Assembly: GCA_015680685.1 (NCBI GenBank)
Contig: MNCI01019132.1
Coordinates: 103,609-167,608 of the forward strand
Length of the DNA: 64,000 nt
Reading direction: 5' to 3'
Source of the DNA: Gnetum montanum
Lineage: Eukaryota; Streptophyta; Gnetopsida; Gnetales; Gnetaceae
Position 1 is the stretch's first letter; each line of letters opens with the position of its first letter. Below the pieces are notes generated by a model. It made no database searches and had not been told where the DNA came from. It saw only the letters and a program-made list of their open reading frames with translations. The translations under genes and the position numbers were made by a program. Positions 23,221 through 34,340 of this stretch are shown in pieces.

Positions 23221-25342
23221 AATGGCTGGTTCCATTTAAAACTTCTTGAAAACATTACTACTTTTGGCCCACCATGGCATAAAACTGGTAATCCTTTCTG
23301 TAACAATAGATGCAACAGTCCATCAAGACTTTAAACTGATGTACCAAGCCCGAAATGGCTTTAAACTAGAGCCAACAAGTTACAAATTTATAAACTCTTA
23401 TCATCTTACATTGAATTTTTGCTTACAGGTTACAAGTTACAATTTAGATTCTTGCATGGTCGTTGCTTTCTTTTCCAAGTATTTACCTTACATCTTGCTT
23501 TACACTTTAGAAATTTATGTTACATTTAGTTGCACACATATACTCTAGAAAACAAAGAAAAACAATAAAAAACATTAAAAATGACAAAAATACTTACATA
23601 AAACATCAAGATAACGAAGGAATGCAACCATTTTACCACAATTAAATTCATGCCATTACATCAATCTCCTTACATTCTAACTCTATGTATAATAGGTGTC
23701 GCTTGATGTTGTTTTTCTTCCTAGTTGATTTTTTGCAGGATCTCACAAGCACGTAGCATGACCATGCATGCAACATCACACTTTACACAAGCAAGGTAAG
23801 CATTAGTCCGCTATGACTATACACTGGCACAGACAGTCCTGGATCATGACTTAAAACTGATACCACAGAATAGTCCTGGCATCATGACTTAAAACTGGTA
23901 TCACAGAAAAGTCCCGGATCATGACTTAAAACTGATACCATAGAATAGTCTTGGATCATGACTTAAAATTGATACCACAGAGTTCTATCCGGTATGACAC
24001 TAAACTGCTACATCCGTCCGCCATGACATGAAGCTAGCATCCAGAGTCCACTAAGACTATAAACTAGTTTGCCTCTTCATAGTCCGCTATGACTATAAAC
24101 TAGCAATGCACCGTCCGCTACAATGTTAAACTAGCACCGTCCAAGGGGTTATGACGTGAAATTAACCCACGACAGTCCGCTAAGACTATAACCTGGCGAC
24201 ATCATCGATGACCAGGAAAAACTTGAAAAGATCTGTTGTTGCAGTTGGCCGCTCCTATTCCACAAAGACTTGTTGCATGATTCATCTCATAGGGCCTAAT
24301 GAAACTGATGCTGTTCATGATTCTGTTTGCTTTGAAAGCTACATGTGATGACTCCATCTCCTTGTTTAAAGTGCTTAGCTAACTTCTTCATTTGTGGTTT
24401 TCTTGTCTTCTTGGAGTTGTGTTTGTAGGATGACACTTCTGAGGCATTCGTGCATAGATGCACTTCATCATGACAATAAGGTATCACATTTTTCCTGACG
24501 CATGCGACTGGGTTAATCAATCCATTCATAAGTACATTCCCAACTCCCGATGCATCCCCTATTTCCCAATCATGCTCCCCTTGGCCTATTCAATTACATC
24601 CCCCTTGATATGTTTCACTCATCTCAAAACTCTTTATACACTGTTGCATACTGTAGCTCTCTAAGCAGTTGCAACACAAAACATAATACATAGGACATGA
24701 TGCAAAATGCAAGTGCTCAAACACGAGCACGGCACAAAAAACAAAAAAAAGACCAAAAAAAAACAAAAAAAGAAAAAAGATAGAAAACAAAAAAAAAGGG
24801 TCAAAGAGAAAAATACATAGAAAAGGTCTTCAAGACCCTATTGACATCATGAACAAAAGACTATTGGCCATTCTCATATAAGCCCCAGGCGAGAAGGCAA
24901 TTGTCTTGAAAAAAGAAAAGATTACACTTGTGTCTCAAAGATACCATGTTACACATCACTGCATGGCTTTGGCTGTTTACAACGGGCCCCGTAAATACTC
25001 TATAAGAGTCCCGTTTCTCCAAAGAATGCACCTCCTATCTCTTGGTTCCGAGTCTGCCGAAAAAATCGGCTGTTGACAAGGACCAAATGACATAACTTGT
25101 GCATAAGAGAGCATTCCCCTCCCACAAATCCTAGCAGCAATCATCGCCCTTAACCTCCTAGCCTCCCTGGTTACAATCAATTCCCTTGCATCTTGAACCA
25201 CATCCCCTTAATCCCATGTACTTTTGAAAACAGTGCGATAATATCTAGCCAAAGGCTAATGGTTAATGTTTGATGCTTTATTTGTTCATGGTGTTTTGCA
25301 CTTCTTTGTCGACGCCTCTCGGGTGGATTCCTCCAGACGTCA
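23221..25342 (+). other. Noncoding 3' internal region of element IV with diverged tandem repeats
   Basis: A second array of about 37 bases per unit lies at 23835-23983 (four units of the type AGTCCTGGATCATGACTTAA plus AACTGATACCACAGAAT). Looser units of the type GTCCGCTATGACTATAAACT lie at 23805-24190. All share an ATGAC..TAAACT core with the 27-base array, suggesting one ancestral unit. Poly-A rich DNA is at 24725-24830. RT, RNase H and integrase would be expected here but none is visible. Confidence 0.75.
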
Positions 25343-25357
25343 ACAAAGAGGGGCCAA
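25343..25357 (+). other. Polypurine tract of element IV
   Basis: AAAGAGGGGCCAA directly precedes the 3' LTR start TGAAACACC. It is the primer site for plus-strand synthesis. Confidence 0.75.
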
Positions 25358-25478
25358 TGAAACACCACCAATTTCAGCTTAATACTTTGAATAGAAATTT
25401 ATTTCTCCACGATTCAAGGATGGAAGCCCAATTAAAGCAAAGCTAACACAAGCAGCAGGTTGGCAGCCATGATTTGGA

Positions 25479-25556
25479 TTATTCAGGTGGGAGCCTGAAG
25501 CCATTGTTGATGATTCCTTGGATGTCTTCATCGCTGGTTCCATGGAACAGCATCTG
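25479..25556 (-). pseudogene. Possible captured gene fragment with an ADP-ribosyltransferase-like HGT motif (3' LTR copy)
   Basis: Same fragment as at 18334-18411. The preceding minus-strand bases read CCCCCTTGCAG, a plausible splice acceptor. Presence in both LTRs means the capture predates insertion of IV. Confidence 0.35.
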
Positions 25557-26926
25557 CAAGGGGGGGGCCGTAAGATTGAGCAAGTCTCTATGCGCCTCGT
25601 GACCACAGCATTCAATGATGAAATTTACAGGCGCCCTGCACTGGTTTTCATGGCCTTTGTTCTCCCTCCGCTGCATCGTCCCTCTGCCGTGCCCCCTGCC
25701 GCCGTTTCTGCTAACCACCGCGCTGCCTGACGTCATGCTGCCTTCGCCGCGTCTCTGTCTCCCGCTGCTCACTGTCCCTGACATTCCTGCGCTTTTTGTT
25801 GCTGCCACTCCTGCGCTTTCTGCTGTTGTCTCCCCTACGTGGCCTGCCCTACTGTTTCCTCCACTGCAGCCGCTGCATTGCTGACTGTGCCACGTTTCTG
25901 CTCCTGCCGCGCCACGTCGTTGCCGAGCTTGTCGTCGTTGTTTTTGCGCAGCCGCTGCTGCATTGCTGTCTTCTGCCCCGCCGCGTGACTGTTGCTGTCG
26001 CCACCCCTCTGCCGCGCCTGCTGCTGATTGTTTCTTGTCTGTCGCACTGCTGCTCGTCCGCACTGCAGTTTCTGTTGGAGCTTGTGCTTTGTGTTGCCGC
26101 TGCCACCTGTGCTTTGTGTTGCCACTCCCACCTTGCTTTGCGTTGCCTGCATCACCGTTTCTGCACTGCCCCTGCCGCACGTCTTGATGCATGACACCGT
26201 CGCCATCTCCTGCGCCCGCCACTTCACTATCCTCTGCTGCTACCACGTCGCTGTCTCTGCTCCCGTGTTTCCACTCTCGCGTTGCCTGCCTACGACGCTG
26301 TTTTTGTGCTCCTGCGCTCACCGCATCCGCCACTCCTGCACTACTGCGTCACTGCCTGCCGTCACCGTTTCCGCTGACCATCGCGTCACCTGCCGTACAT
26401 GAAATTTGAGTTAACACCGGAAAATTCAATAATGCTGCACATTAAAGGTCAGGTAGAATAACATCCTGAGCAAGGCAGAAGGATTTACTACATTGCAAGA
26501 GAGTACAAAATTCTTTCAAGAGTTTGTGCTCCTTACAGCCCGAAATCATTCTAGTTCTTCTCTGCATTTATCATGAATTCTTCTCTCAGAGTTTCTGCAT
26601 CCGCTTACAAATAATCTTGTTCTGCCCTTCTCTAAGATATTTTCTAAATTCAGACATTCACACGAAGTTTGATTGACAACACTGGTTTCACTCAAAAATA
26701 ATAATATAAATTTTTAATCAAGGAAGCCACCGCTGGACATCTTTCCAAGTCTTCTAATGTTTTATAACTTGAGGGCTTGTATTGCTAAATTATTTGTATT
26801 TTTTTGGGCTGAAATGACCCATAAGTTGTAAAATACATTGAACCTGGTCAAGTAAGGAAAATTGCCAACACACATCCAACTCGTGTACAACTTTCCAGTG
26901 TAGATTCATTGAACCTGGTCAAAGTA

Positions 26927-26962
26927 AACCCTAGCCAAAACCCTAGCCAAATCCTATAAATA
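26927..26962 (+). promoter_or_regulatory. Core promoter of element IV: telo-box-like repeats and TATA box
   Basis: AAACCCTAGCC occurs twice (26926 and 26937 onward), then TATAAATA at 26955-26962. AAACCCTA is the plant telo-box motif found near promoters of growth-linked genes. Transcription would start near 26985-26995. The 5' LTR has lost this segment. Confidence 0.7.
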
Positions 26963-27610
26963 CCCTACCAATTCACACAAATTGGAGGAGGAAGCAACAA
27001 ACAAAGGAGAACAAGGAACAAGAACAAAGAGGCAAAGAGAAGCAAAGCAAAAGCACGAAGAAGGAGAAGAAGATTGGAGGAGGCAAAGATTGGAGAAATT
27101 GGCGATTCCAAAGGAGGATAAAACTTGCAATCCTTGGGCGCTCGGCACATCCAATTTTTGGCTTCCAAGTTCTTCTCATATCATCACATCATCCTGTCAC
27201 ATTTTTCCGGGGCTAGGCGTTTGACTTGTCATTCACACTTGTGCAACTACGCTTTGACCGATGCACATTTTTTTTAAAACAATATAATACAGTTTCATCA
27301 TTGTCTCCTATTTACATTATTTTATGCTTTGTTTGCAATATAATTCCATTCATGTACGCTTTATTTACATTTCGTATCATTGTTTACATTTCGTTTACAT
27401 CTTGTTTACGATAACCCCGGTGCTAGCCGTAGCTTACGCTCGGGGAAGTCCTTGGTTGATTTGCGTGCAAACCATCCAAGGCACTCTGCCTTCGTTCCCT
27501 TTTCCAGCTTGCCCTCAAGTGAAGGTAGGGTCTGCTGTGGCTGCCCAACGATCTCTCGGTGTTTGTTTCCCTTCCAGCCTTACACCGACGATTTAGGTCA
27601 GTACACCATT

Positions 27611-28086
27611 CATGCAAGTGATATCAAAGAGATGGAGGAATGATCATACAAATGGAAGGGCCACAACAATGGATCCAACCACTAGATTCTTTTGACCTTT
27701 GAGAAATTAACTTCATGGGACCCATCACTCCCATGTCAAATGGAAAGGCCTACATCATAGTTTCTATTGTTGTTAACTACTGCATTAAATTGGCTAAAGC
27801 TACAGTCATATCTAATTGTACATCTACCAGTGCATCTTGGTTTATTCAAGAATAAGTGGCAAAGAGATTTGGTGTGCCTAGAGCACTCATTTAGAATAAT
27901 GGAACACATTTTACAAGATCTATTTCTCAAAAGTTGATGCACTATTTGGGGGTGCAACATAAACTTAAAATCCCATATCATTAGATATAAGAAGGACTAG
28001 AGTACCAAACTTCATGATGCTCTTTCATCATATTGTTCAACCAAGAAACTCTTTATAGGCTACTCTCCCTATGAGTTAGTATACAA
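27611..28086 (+). pseudogene. Integrase of element III, part 2 (catalytic core)
   Basis: Resumes after element IV. INFMGPITPMSNGKAYIIVS (about 27710-27770) is the core start. The catalytic segment RFGVPRALI at 27860-27890 is followed by a stop and NNGTHFT, where the family has DNGTHF, so the catalytic Asp has become Asn. YLGVQHKLKIPYH follows near 27945-27980. GYSPYELVYNE near 28055-28092 is where element B broke the gene. Confidence 0.85.
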
Positions 28087-29262
28087 TGAAAATTTTTGAA
28101 CTTAAAAGAGGGGATGAATAAGTTCCCAAAAAAATTAATTAGCCAAACCACACACAAAATTTTAATGTGGTTCCCCAACTTGGGTAGTCCACACTCGAAG
28201 GGTAGTTTGCTAGCACACCTTTGGACTTTGTTCCTTTCAAAATGTGGTTTGAAGGATATCACACCATGTATAGGCTCCAATTTGGAGTGATTTAGCACAA
28301 CAAATCCACTCAACCCCACAAGGTTGCAATAAGCTTAGAATGTGATTTCTAGGATTCCACAACCTTTACAACTTAAGGTCCATTTCAAAGTGTTGTTGCG
28401 CTACAACAACACTCAATCTTGCAAGATCCTAACAAGCTCAAACAAGATGCCTTCCCATAAGAAGCACATCAACCCTACAAGAAAACAAAAGAGAACAACA
28501 ATCATAAGGAAAGAATGCAACGAAATTTGCTGATCCTTGCACTTTGAGGTATAGGTCACTTTCATCACTTACAATAGACAAAAGATAGTACACTGAGGAA
28601 CAATAATAAAAAAATGATATATACAATGATTACTTGATAATGAAAATTGATAGTACATAATACTTTCACATTTCCCAATCAAATAAAATCTTCTTATAGT
28701 CAATATGTTCCCAAAATCACCTCGAAATTCATGCAACGGCTATCTAACGATCACTAGAGGCATCTTCTTCAAGACTAAGACATCTTTTTGCATCAAACCT
28801 TCATTCTAGAAAGATGTCTTTTCCACAGGAAAGGTGTCTTTGTGGAGATGTCTTCATAAAGATGTCTTTCTTACCAAAAATATGTGTGTTTTTTTTATAG
28901 ATGTCTTCTTCTGAGAAACCTTTAACTTAGCCAAGACGTCTGCTATTTCCTAGAGACATCTTTGCTTGATAATAGACATTTACTTTTTTTACAAGACGCC
29001 TTCATTGATTCTCCTTTTCATTGACCAAGATGTCTATTTTTTCTTAGAGATGTCTTTCTTCAATTTTCTTTGCACTTTAAAATCTTCATTCCTTTTCCAT
29101 GCTCTTGAAATCCTACATGCTTCCTTGAGATCTTGATGATGTCTTTCTTTTTTAAGCTCTCCTCTAGTTCTAATTCAAGTTCATGCCCTATAAACATAGC
29201 AATCACACAAACATCCTTGTTCTCCATTTTTCTTAAGGTTTTGACATAACAAAAGATCAAAA
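28087..29262 (-). repeat. 3' LTR of element B
   Basis: On the plus strand it runs from TGAAAATTTTTGAACTTAAA to GACATAACAAAAGATCAA. It aligns with 40003-41169 along its length. A cluster of AAGACGTCTT-type palindromes, mostly decayed to GACATC or GATGTC, lies at 28750-29060. Confidence 0.82.
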
Positions 29263-31660
29263 ATCTTCCCCTTTTTAGTAATGTCCAAAACTTTAAAAAA
29301 TGGATTAGTCTAATCAAAATATACATAAGCACGCTAATCACAATATAATTCATCAATATACATAATCACTTTACTCCTCCCCCTTTTCGGACATGAACAA
29401 CAAGGGAAGGAACAAAAATTTTGAAGAAGAGATATCATTGTAAAAAAATAGATATTGAAATCCATTGCATATGAATCACTCCTTATGAATGGATATGTAG
29501 TAAAGATAATTGGTTCAAGTATATGCAAAAATGATTCATAGTGGAAATGTGCATAACGTATAGATATTCTGGTTTGAAAAGTGCACATTTTATTCATTCC
29601 ATAGGGCTAATAAAAAAGTTTTTGTTAAAGAGTATCCCTTCATTTGCATAGCTATTCTAGGACATTCAATGAATATCCTAGAGTAAGAAACCTTTTGCTA
29701 GACTAAAGAGCCAAAATTAGCACTCAATCAATTTAATCGTAGCTCTATGTTGAAACTAAACATATTACAATATATAAGAAGGTTTAACTAAAGGCTTTTA
29801 GCAAAGATGATTTTTCCATTTGTTTACAAATCCACATTCATATCATAGAAAAAAAAACAAATAGTTTTGATAAAACCAAATAACTCTTTTTGTAAGCACT
29901 TATTACCAGAACCAACACCCCATAACTTGGAGTACATATTAGCATAAAATAGATGATCGTAATACTTCAAAATAGATAGGAAACCTATTTTATCATGCTA
30001 AATGTGTCAAAAGAGAAACCATAACCAGACAAAAAAAATACCTATATATATATATACACACACACACACACCTCATGATTTATAGATAGATATTAGGAGC
30101 ACCATTTCTAGTACCAATGAGAGTACTTGTGATATTCAAGGGTGAGTACATTAGATGAGAAGGCTCTTCTTTCCACATTTTTCGATGAGGCAGAGAGGAA
30201 ATAAATTTTTTCTCTCTTGAGGTACTTTGAGTGCCTTTCAATAAAAGCATCAAAGGGCTTCCCCTCCACTGGTGACCTCTTAGATGATAATCGATGATAA
30301 GTATAGGTTCCCCCCTACATAAATGATCCATCTTTTGAAACATTTATTGTAGACATAGTGGTATATTCTTTTTGAGCCTTTTAGAAACTCCAACCTACAA
30401 GGAATTTCTAAGATCAAATATGGAGAGACTAAGGTCTCCCATTAGATATGTAAAAACAAGTCTAAAAAATTTTCAAATCTTCGTAAAATACATGAAATTC
30501 CTAAAAAATCATCACAAGAAAATAGACATGATCATCATACATACATGATAATTTCTTTTGAAAAGCTTCTTTTCTTAGATGACTTATGAAGTTCATCAAA
30601 GGAACCAAAAGCTTCTTCTAAAGGATAATGAACTTTATAAACATAGAATCATTGTGACAAGATATATAATGAAGATTCAACATGAAGCATTTAGTTTAAG
30701 AATTTCATGCAAGCATTTCTTTTTATGATTAAAAACAAGTATTCTAGCTAAGAATTCAAAAGATGATTTTTCAACAAAAGTTTCAAAAAAATTTCATTAT
30801 TAGGTTTTCAATCTAAGAAATACTTGCAATGGTTTTAGACCTTTTAAATAGTAAGATAAGAAAACAATAAACTCATTACAAGTGTCATACCACAAACTTT
30901 CATAAATCCAATTACATCGAGTAAAGAAAAAAACCAAAAAAAAAACATTTTTAATATGTGTTGATCTATGGTTAGCATCCCACAAATAAAGTAAGAACAT
31001 ATCATAAATAATTTTGGACTTACAAAATTTAGCAAGCAAGGAGATAGAAACTTACCTTGACTTACCTTGCTCACACTAAAGAGGAAGAAGACTAATGAAG
31101 TTTAAGATGAGGTCCTCTATCATGAAGTACCTCTTTACCTTTTGGTTCTCTTTCATTAGATCTTTTACATGAAGATTCTATTTTTTCATGTTCTTTATGA
31201 ATGAATCCTTAATCACTTATTGCATCATCTATCTCTTTGAAGAAATATTCAATTCTCCACTTCTTTTCATTTTTAGCTTCTATTTGCAAAAAATCTCTAC
31301 CAGGGATTTTTTGACAAAACCAAGAATCAATCTTATTCTAAGAGAATAATCAAGCTTTTGATTACTACCACAATTTTTATAGATAAGTAGAGTATCCTCC
31401 TCATGAATGAGGTTATCAAACTTGGTTGAGCTTGCCTTTGAGCTAGAATCATCTTGTAATACTTTCTCTAAATCTTTGTTCTTAGGCTACTCACAAGTCT
31501 TTCTTTCTTGAAGGCTTATGCAACCCTTAATTACAAGGGTTAGTTGATGAATCTAAGCTTTTCTATTTGAGATCTATCCTTTTAATTCAGTGGAAATTGC
31601 ATCAAGTTTTCTATTCAAATATGTCTACCTTTCTAATTGAGTAATGAAGGATGAGAATCT
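29263..31660 (-). other. Noncoding 3' internal region of element B
   Basis: On the minus strand the PPT ACTAAAAAGGGGAAGATTT (29263-29280) adjoins the LTR. The rest is AT-rich, with no recognisable integrase or RT motif on either strand. It has a microsatellite at 30042-30072. The matching region of element A (44900-46684) is equally noncoding, with shared pieces near 30080-30340 and 45470-45560 such as the 'GGGGAGCC'/'GGGGGAACC' and 'ATCATCGA' segments. Confidence 0.65.
30042..30072. repeat. Compound (TA)n(CA)n microsatellite
   Basis: About seven TA units followed by about eight CA units. Confidence 0.95.
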
Positions 31661-31664
31661 CTTC

Positions 31665-32285
31665 TCATAATTCACTATACCTTTCATCATTTTTACCTTG
31701 TAGATCATTAGTAGCTTGGGATGAATTTTCCTCTCTTAGAGTCATGCATATGAGTTGAGAATCTTTGGTGAATTCATCAACTTCCTCTTCACTTTGTTCA
31801 TCATCATCCCAACTTATGTAGAAGTTGGTCTTTTTAAATTTATCATCATTGGATCTATTTTTTTGTTGCATCCTAATATTGCTAGGACATTTAAAGGCCA
31901 TATGGCCTCTTCCACCAAAAACCTAGCATTCTATAGAAGTGAAATCAAGGTTAGAATTTAAAATTTTTTACCTCTTTCTTTACTTTCAAAGAGATTAGAC
32001 CTTTATTGATTTGACCCCTTGCTTCTTCTTACTATCAATCGTTGTAACTTCCTTGAGAGAAAGGTAATCTCATCTTCACTACCCTCATCATGCTCATTGA
32101 GCTCCTTCTCCTTGGATGTAGTCTTTAGAGCAATGGGTTTTTCTTGGATAGCTCCTTCACTTATGAGATTCATTTCATAGGCAATGAGAGAACTTTGAAG
32201 ATTTTTAAATTGCAAAGGTGAGAAATCTCTGATTTCCTCCATGGCTATGATCTTTGGTCTAAACTCTAGCTAAATTGTTCTGATC
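31665..32285 (-). pseudogene. Gag of element B, C-terminal half
   Basis: Copia-type gag (UBN2 family). On the minus strand: RDFSPLQFKNLQSSLIAYEM (about 32230-32165), the helical segment that in relatives reads 'tL..ELIgsLqayE'. An acidic linker EHDEGSEDE and FLSRKLQRLIVRR follow (about 32100-32030). A degenerate zinc knuckle EC.VFGGRGHMAFKCPSN lies near 31935-31885 (CX2CX4HX4C, second Cys lost). The tail is acidic (DDDEQSEEEVDEF, near 31815-31770). Stops break it at several places. Confidence 0.75.
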
Positions 32286-32290
32286 ATCTA
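32286..32290. repeat. TSD of element V (left copy), ATCTA
   Basis: ATCTA precedes the LTR here and follows it at 39754-39758. Confidence 0.93.
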
Positions 32291-32461
32291 TGTTGGCACA
32301 TTTTGGGCCATTTTATGGAATAGGAGTTTTAGTTTTAAAAAAATATAATGCTTGAACTTACTAAAGATTCATGTAAGTTATGCAGTGATGAAACACAGAA
32401 TTTTTTCACTTATACCTTGTACATTGACCAAAGAGTGTAATATTCTGACATATTTATTCGA

Positions 32462-32624
32462 TGCTTATTGGGAAGACATTTAAAAAGGATTTAATTCAAC
32501 TAGTTTATGAGCTCAGAGATGGTTCAACGGTAGTGGTCACTGTGGGAATGTACATGGCTTCGTCACACAAGAATATTGATGGAAATGGGATCAATCCTGA
32601 TTTTCATGCAGGCCAGATTTAATT
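32462..32624 (+). pseudogene. Captured host gene fragment: C-terminal part of a CtpA-like protease (5' LTR, block 1)
   Basis: From ATG 32461 the frame stays open for about 53 codons. It begins MLIGKTFKKDLI; the next segment, QLVYELRDGSTVVVTVG, is followed by HKNIDGNGINPDF. In plant carboxyl-terminal processing proteases (peptidase family S41) the matching segment reads roughly GKG.IQSV(Y/F)EL.DGS..VVT(V/I).KY and DI.G.GI.PD, and includes the catalytic Lys region. These enzymes act in the chloroplast lumen. Here the segment lies in U3 of a retrotransposon LTR, upstream of the sequence that should precede it. The 3' LTR copy is at 37971-38135. Confidence 0.8.
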
Positions 32625-32644
32625 GAAATCAACAAGAGACACCG

Positions 32645-32942
32645 ATATTTAATCCTATAGCAAAAAGAGGCTTTGTTACCATGATAAATAATCTAAGGAA
32701 CATAGGCGCATCTTTGTATCAAACGAGTGTGATAATACTAGTGGCATAGTTCAGGCATTGGGATTGCCAAACATTTTCTGGAAGTTGGAGAGATGGTTAT
32801 ATATACTGTTGGATGGGATGCTTATTCTGAGAGTGGCATTGTGGTTCTTATGAATGGCCATACAGTAACCAAAAGTGAAATTATTGCTGCGGAACTTCAT
32901 AATAATCTCAAAGTTATGCTTGCCATGAGAAAACAAAAGCTG
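32645..32942 (+). pseudogene. Captured host gene fragment: central part of a CtpA-like protease (5' LTR, block 2)
   Basis: Readable with two frame changes: KRGFVTMINNLRNIGASLY (about 32666-32725), DNTSGIVQAL (32730-32760), then GIAKHFLEVGEMVIYTVG and VVLMNGHTVTKSEIIAAELH (32761-32905), ending LKVML near 32921. This is the DNPGG-V.A...A..FL..G..V.YT and V.VN..TASASEI.A.AL.DN segment of S41 proteases; the catalytic Ser motif is degenerate (TVTKSEI). In a normal gene this block comes before block 1, and LKVML would run straight into the IGKTF of block 1. No intron interrupts it, which favours capture from a processed transcript. Confidence 0.82.
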
Positions 32943-34328
32943 TGAGAAAACAAAAATGTTAAGAGCTGCCAGGATATCCTCACATTTTGCTTAGGAATTT
33001 CATCAAATGCTTGCCACGCAAGGTTCAATTTCTCCATTTTGGCGTACTGATAAACGATGAGTTTGTGAGCATAACATTTGTGAACCCTAATTTTGCGGCT
33101 AGGGCATGTAACAGTAGGCTATTTAATAGGTTTTGTAAAGTAACGGGCCAGCAGATTGCAACAAAATCTAATAAGAAAAAAAGGATGAGCAAAAACAAAA
33201 TAGTAGAAATACAATTAGTAAAGCTTTCCCACATTTTTCCTAAGCTTCATTGCAGTCAAAACTGTAACAGCATTTGCCTCCATGGAAGACGAAATGTAGG
33301 TGGTGGATGCAACAGCTGGTGGTGGATGTGTAAGCAGGCTTTAAGAAAAGGCATCATCAGCCGTTACATTGTGCAATAGTACGTGGCGACAACCACGTTG
33401 CGGATAATGACACATGGCAGGAACATCACCGATGTCGCGAACGTCGCCGCGCTTGCCACGTTACTGGCATTCTGATGCCCCAAGTGTAGCATTGGTAGCG
33501 ATGATAGTGCGGAGCCATGGCTGTGCGGACCAGCACTACAGAAAAGCGAGCCAGAGGTCCAGGTTATCTCCTCCACGGTGCCTGCACTTGTGCCTATGGT
33601 TGTGGGCAATAATATATAGAAAATGCTACAGAAAAAACAAAAATTCCTGTAAACATGTTAGAAAGCCCAAAGCTGTGTGCCTTAGCAAAATCAGGGTTGT
33701 TCTTCTGTGGTCATCTCTTCTTGCCGTCTTCGCCTGCAGCACTCTCAAGGACAAGGAAGGTGTTTACTTTCTCTGCTGGAGACAGGGGGTGACTGCAGAT
33801 GCACCCACACCGTTGGCTCTTCAACAACTGAATACCACACAGTAACGATACTGGATGCAGTGGCAGAGCCTTCTTTCGCTGTGGCAGTTAATAACAATTT
33901 TGAAACTATTTACCGGCAGTTCCAAGCCTAGCGCCTTCATATTTGGACCTCATATTTTGAGCCACCACCGGATTTAAATTTCTATTTTAGCAAATTTTAC
34001 ACAGGTTCAAAGTGCAAATGCAGATAATTTATTTATACAACACCAAGGTGGATATTGCATTATCTTTTTACCACCACCTTGTTCATAAAATTACTAGGGC
34101 TTCAATAGCATTCAAAACTTAAAAAATTCTAGACAAATAAAAATAAAAATAACAATTATATAGAGCTATTAGATTTATTTTCATTGCTTACAAAAGCAAT
34201 ATTTGCAATATTTCTTCTAACTTCTTAACTTCCTAACTTGTTGGGCAAGTAATTTCCTAACTTATTGGGAAAGTTACTTGGGAGAGAAGTTAGCTAAGAT
34301 ATTTTAGAGTGTAACTACCTTTTGAAAC

Positions 34329-34340
34329 CTATAAAAAGGC
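34329..34340 (+). promoter_or_regulatory. TATA box of element V
   Basis: CTATAAAAAGGC, the only strong TATA box in the LTR. It places U3 at about 2.05 kb. The 3' LTR has lost this region, so only the 5' LTR keeps it. Confidence 0.65.

Larger units (their letters stand above)
18213..27605 (+). mobile_element. Element IV: Ty3/gypsy element with gag-protease but no pol, tRNA-Asn primer
   Basis: The ends are TGAAACACC (18213) and GTCAGTACA (27605), flanked by the perfect TSD CCATT (18208-18212, 27606-27610) in the integrase of III. Internal order: PBS 19241, gag-protease 19335-23035, tandem-repeat noncoding region 23036-25342, PPT 25343-25357. There is no RT, RNase H or integrase although both LTRs are present, so it would need another element's enzymes. 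It is CG-richer and less decayed than its Athila-like hosts; by eye the first 340 LTR bases differ at about 15 positions. Confidence 0.93.
25358..27605 (+). repeat. 3' LTR of element IV (full length)
   Basis: 2248 bases from TGAAACACC to GTCAGTACA. It contains a strongly C/T-biased, GC-rich stretch (25660-26400) that yields long low-complexity open frames on the minus strand, and the core promoter near 26955. A purine-rich leader runs 26983-27115. An unidentified open stretch MKFELTPENS begins at 26399. The TSD CCATT follows. Confidence 0.9.

Noticed and set aside
23025-23315. Minus-strand repetitive open frame over the 27-base array
   Set aside because: An artefact of the 27-base period, which keeps several frames open; no start context or homology.
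23059-24200. CRISPR-like repeat array
   Set aside because: Units are back-to-back tandem repeats without spacers, in a plant retrotransposon.
25479-26333. A 284-codon open frame on the minus strand in the 3' LTR of IV
   Set aside because: It comes from a GC-rich, C/T-biased strand; the translation is low-complexity Ala/Gly/Gln/Arg/Ser, and overlapping frames are also open. Only the short HGT-motif part at its end is noted separately.
30042-30072. TATATA run as a promoter
   Set aside because: It is a compound microsatellite within noncoding internal DNA of element B, not placed at an LTR start.
33414-33845. A 143-codon open frame in the 5' LTR of V, partly conserved at 38930-39301
   Set aside because: Conservation follows from LTR identity; overlapping frames on both strands are also open and no domain is recognised.
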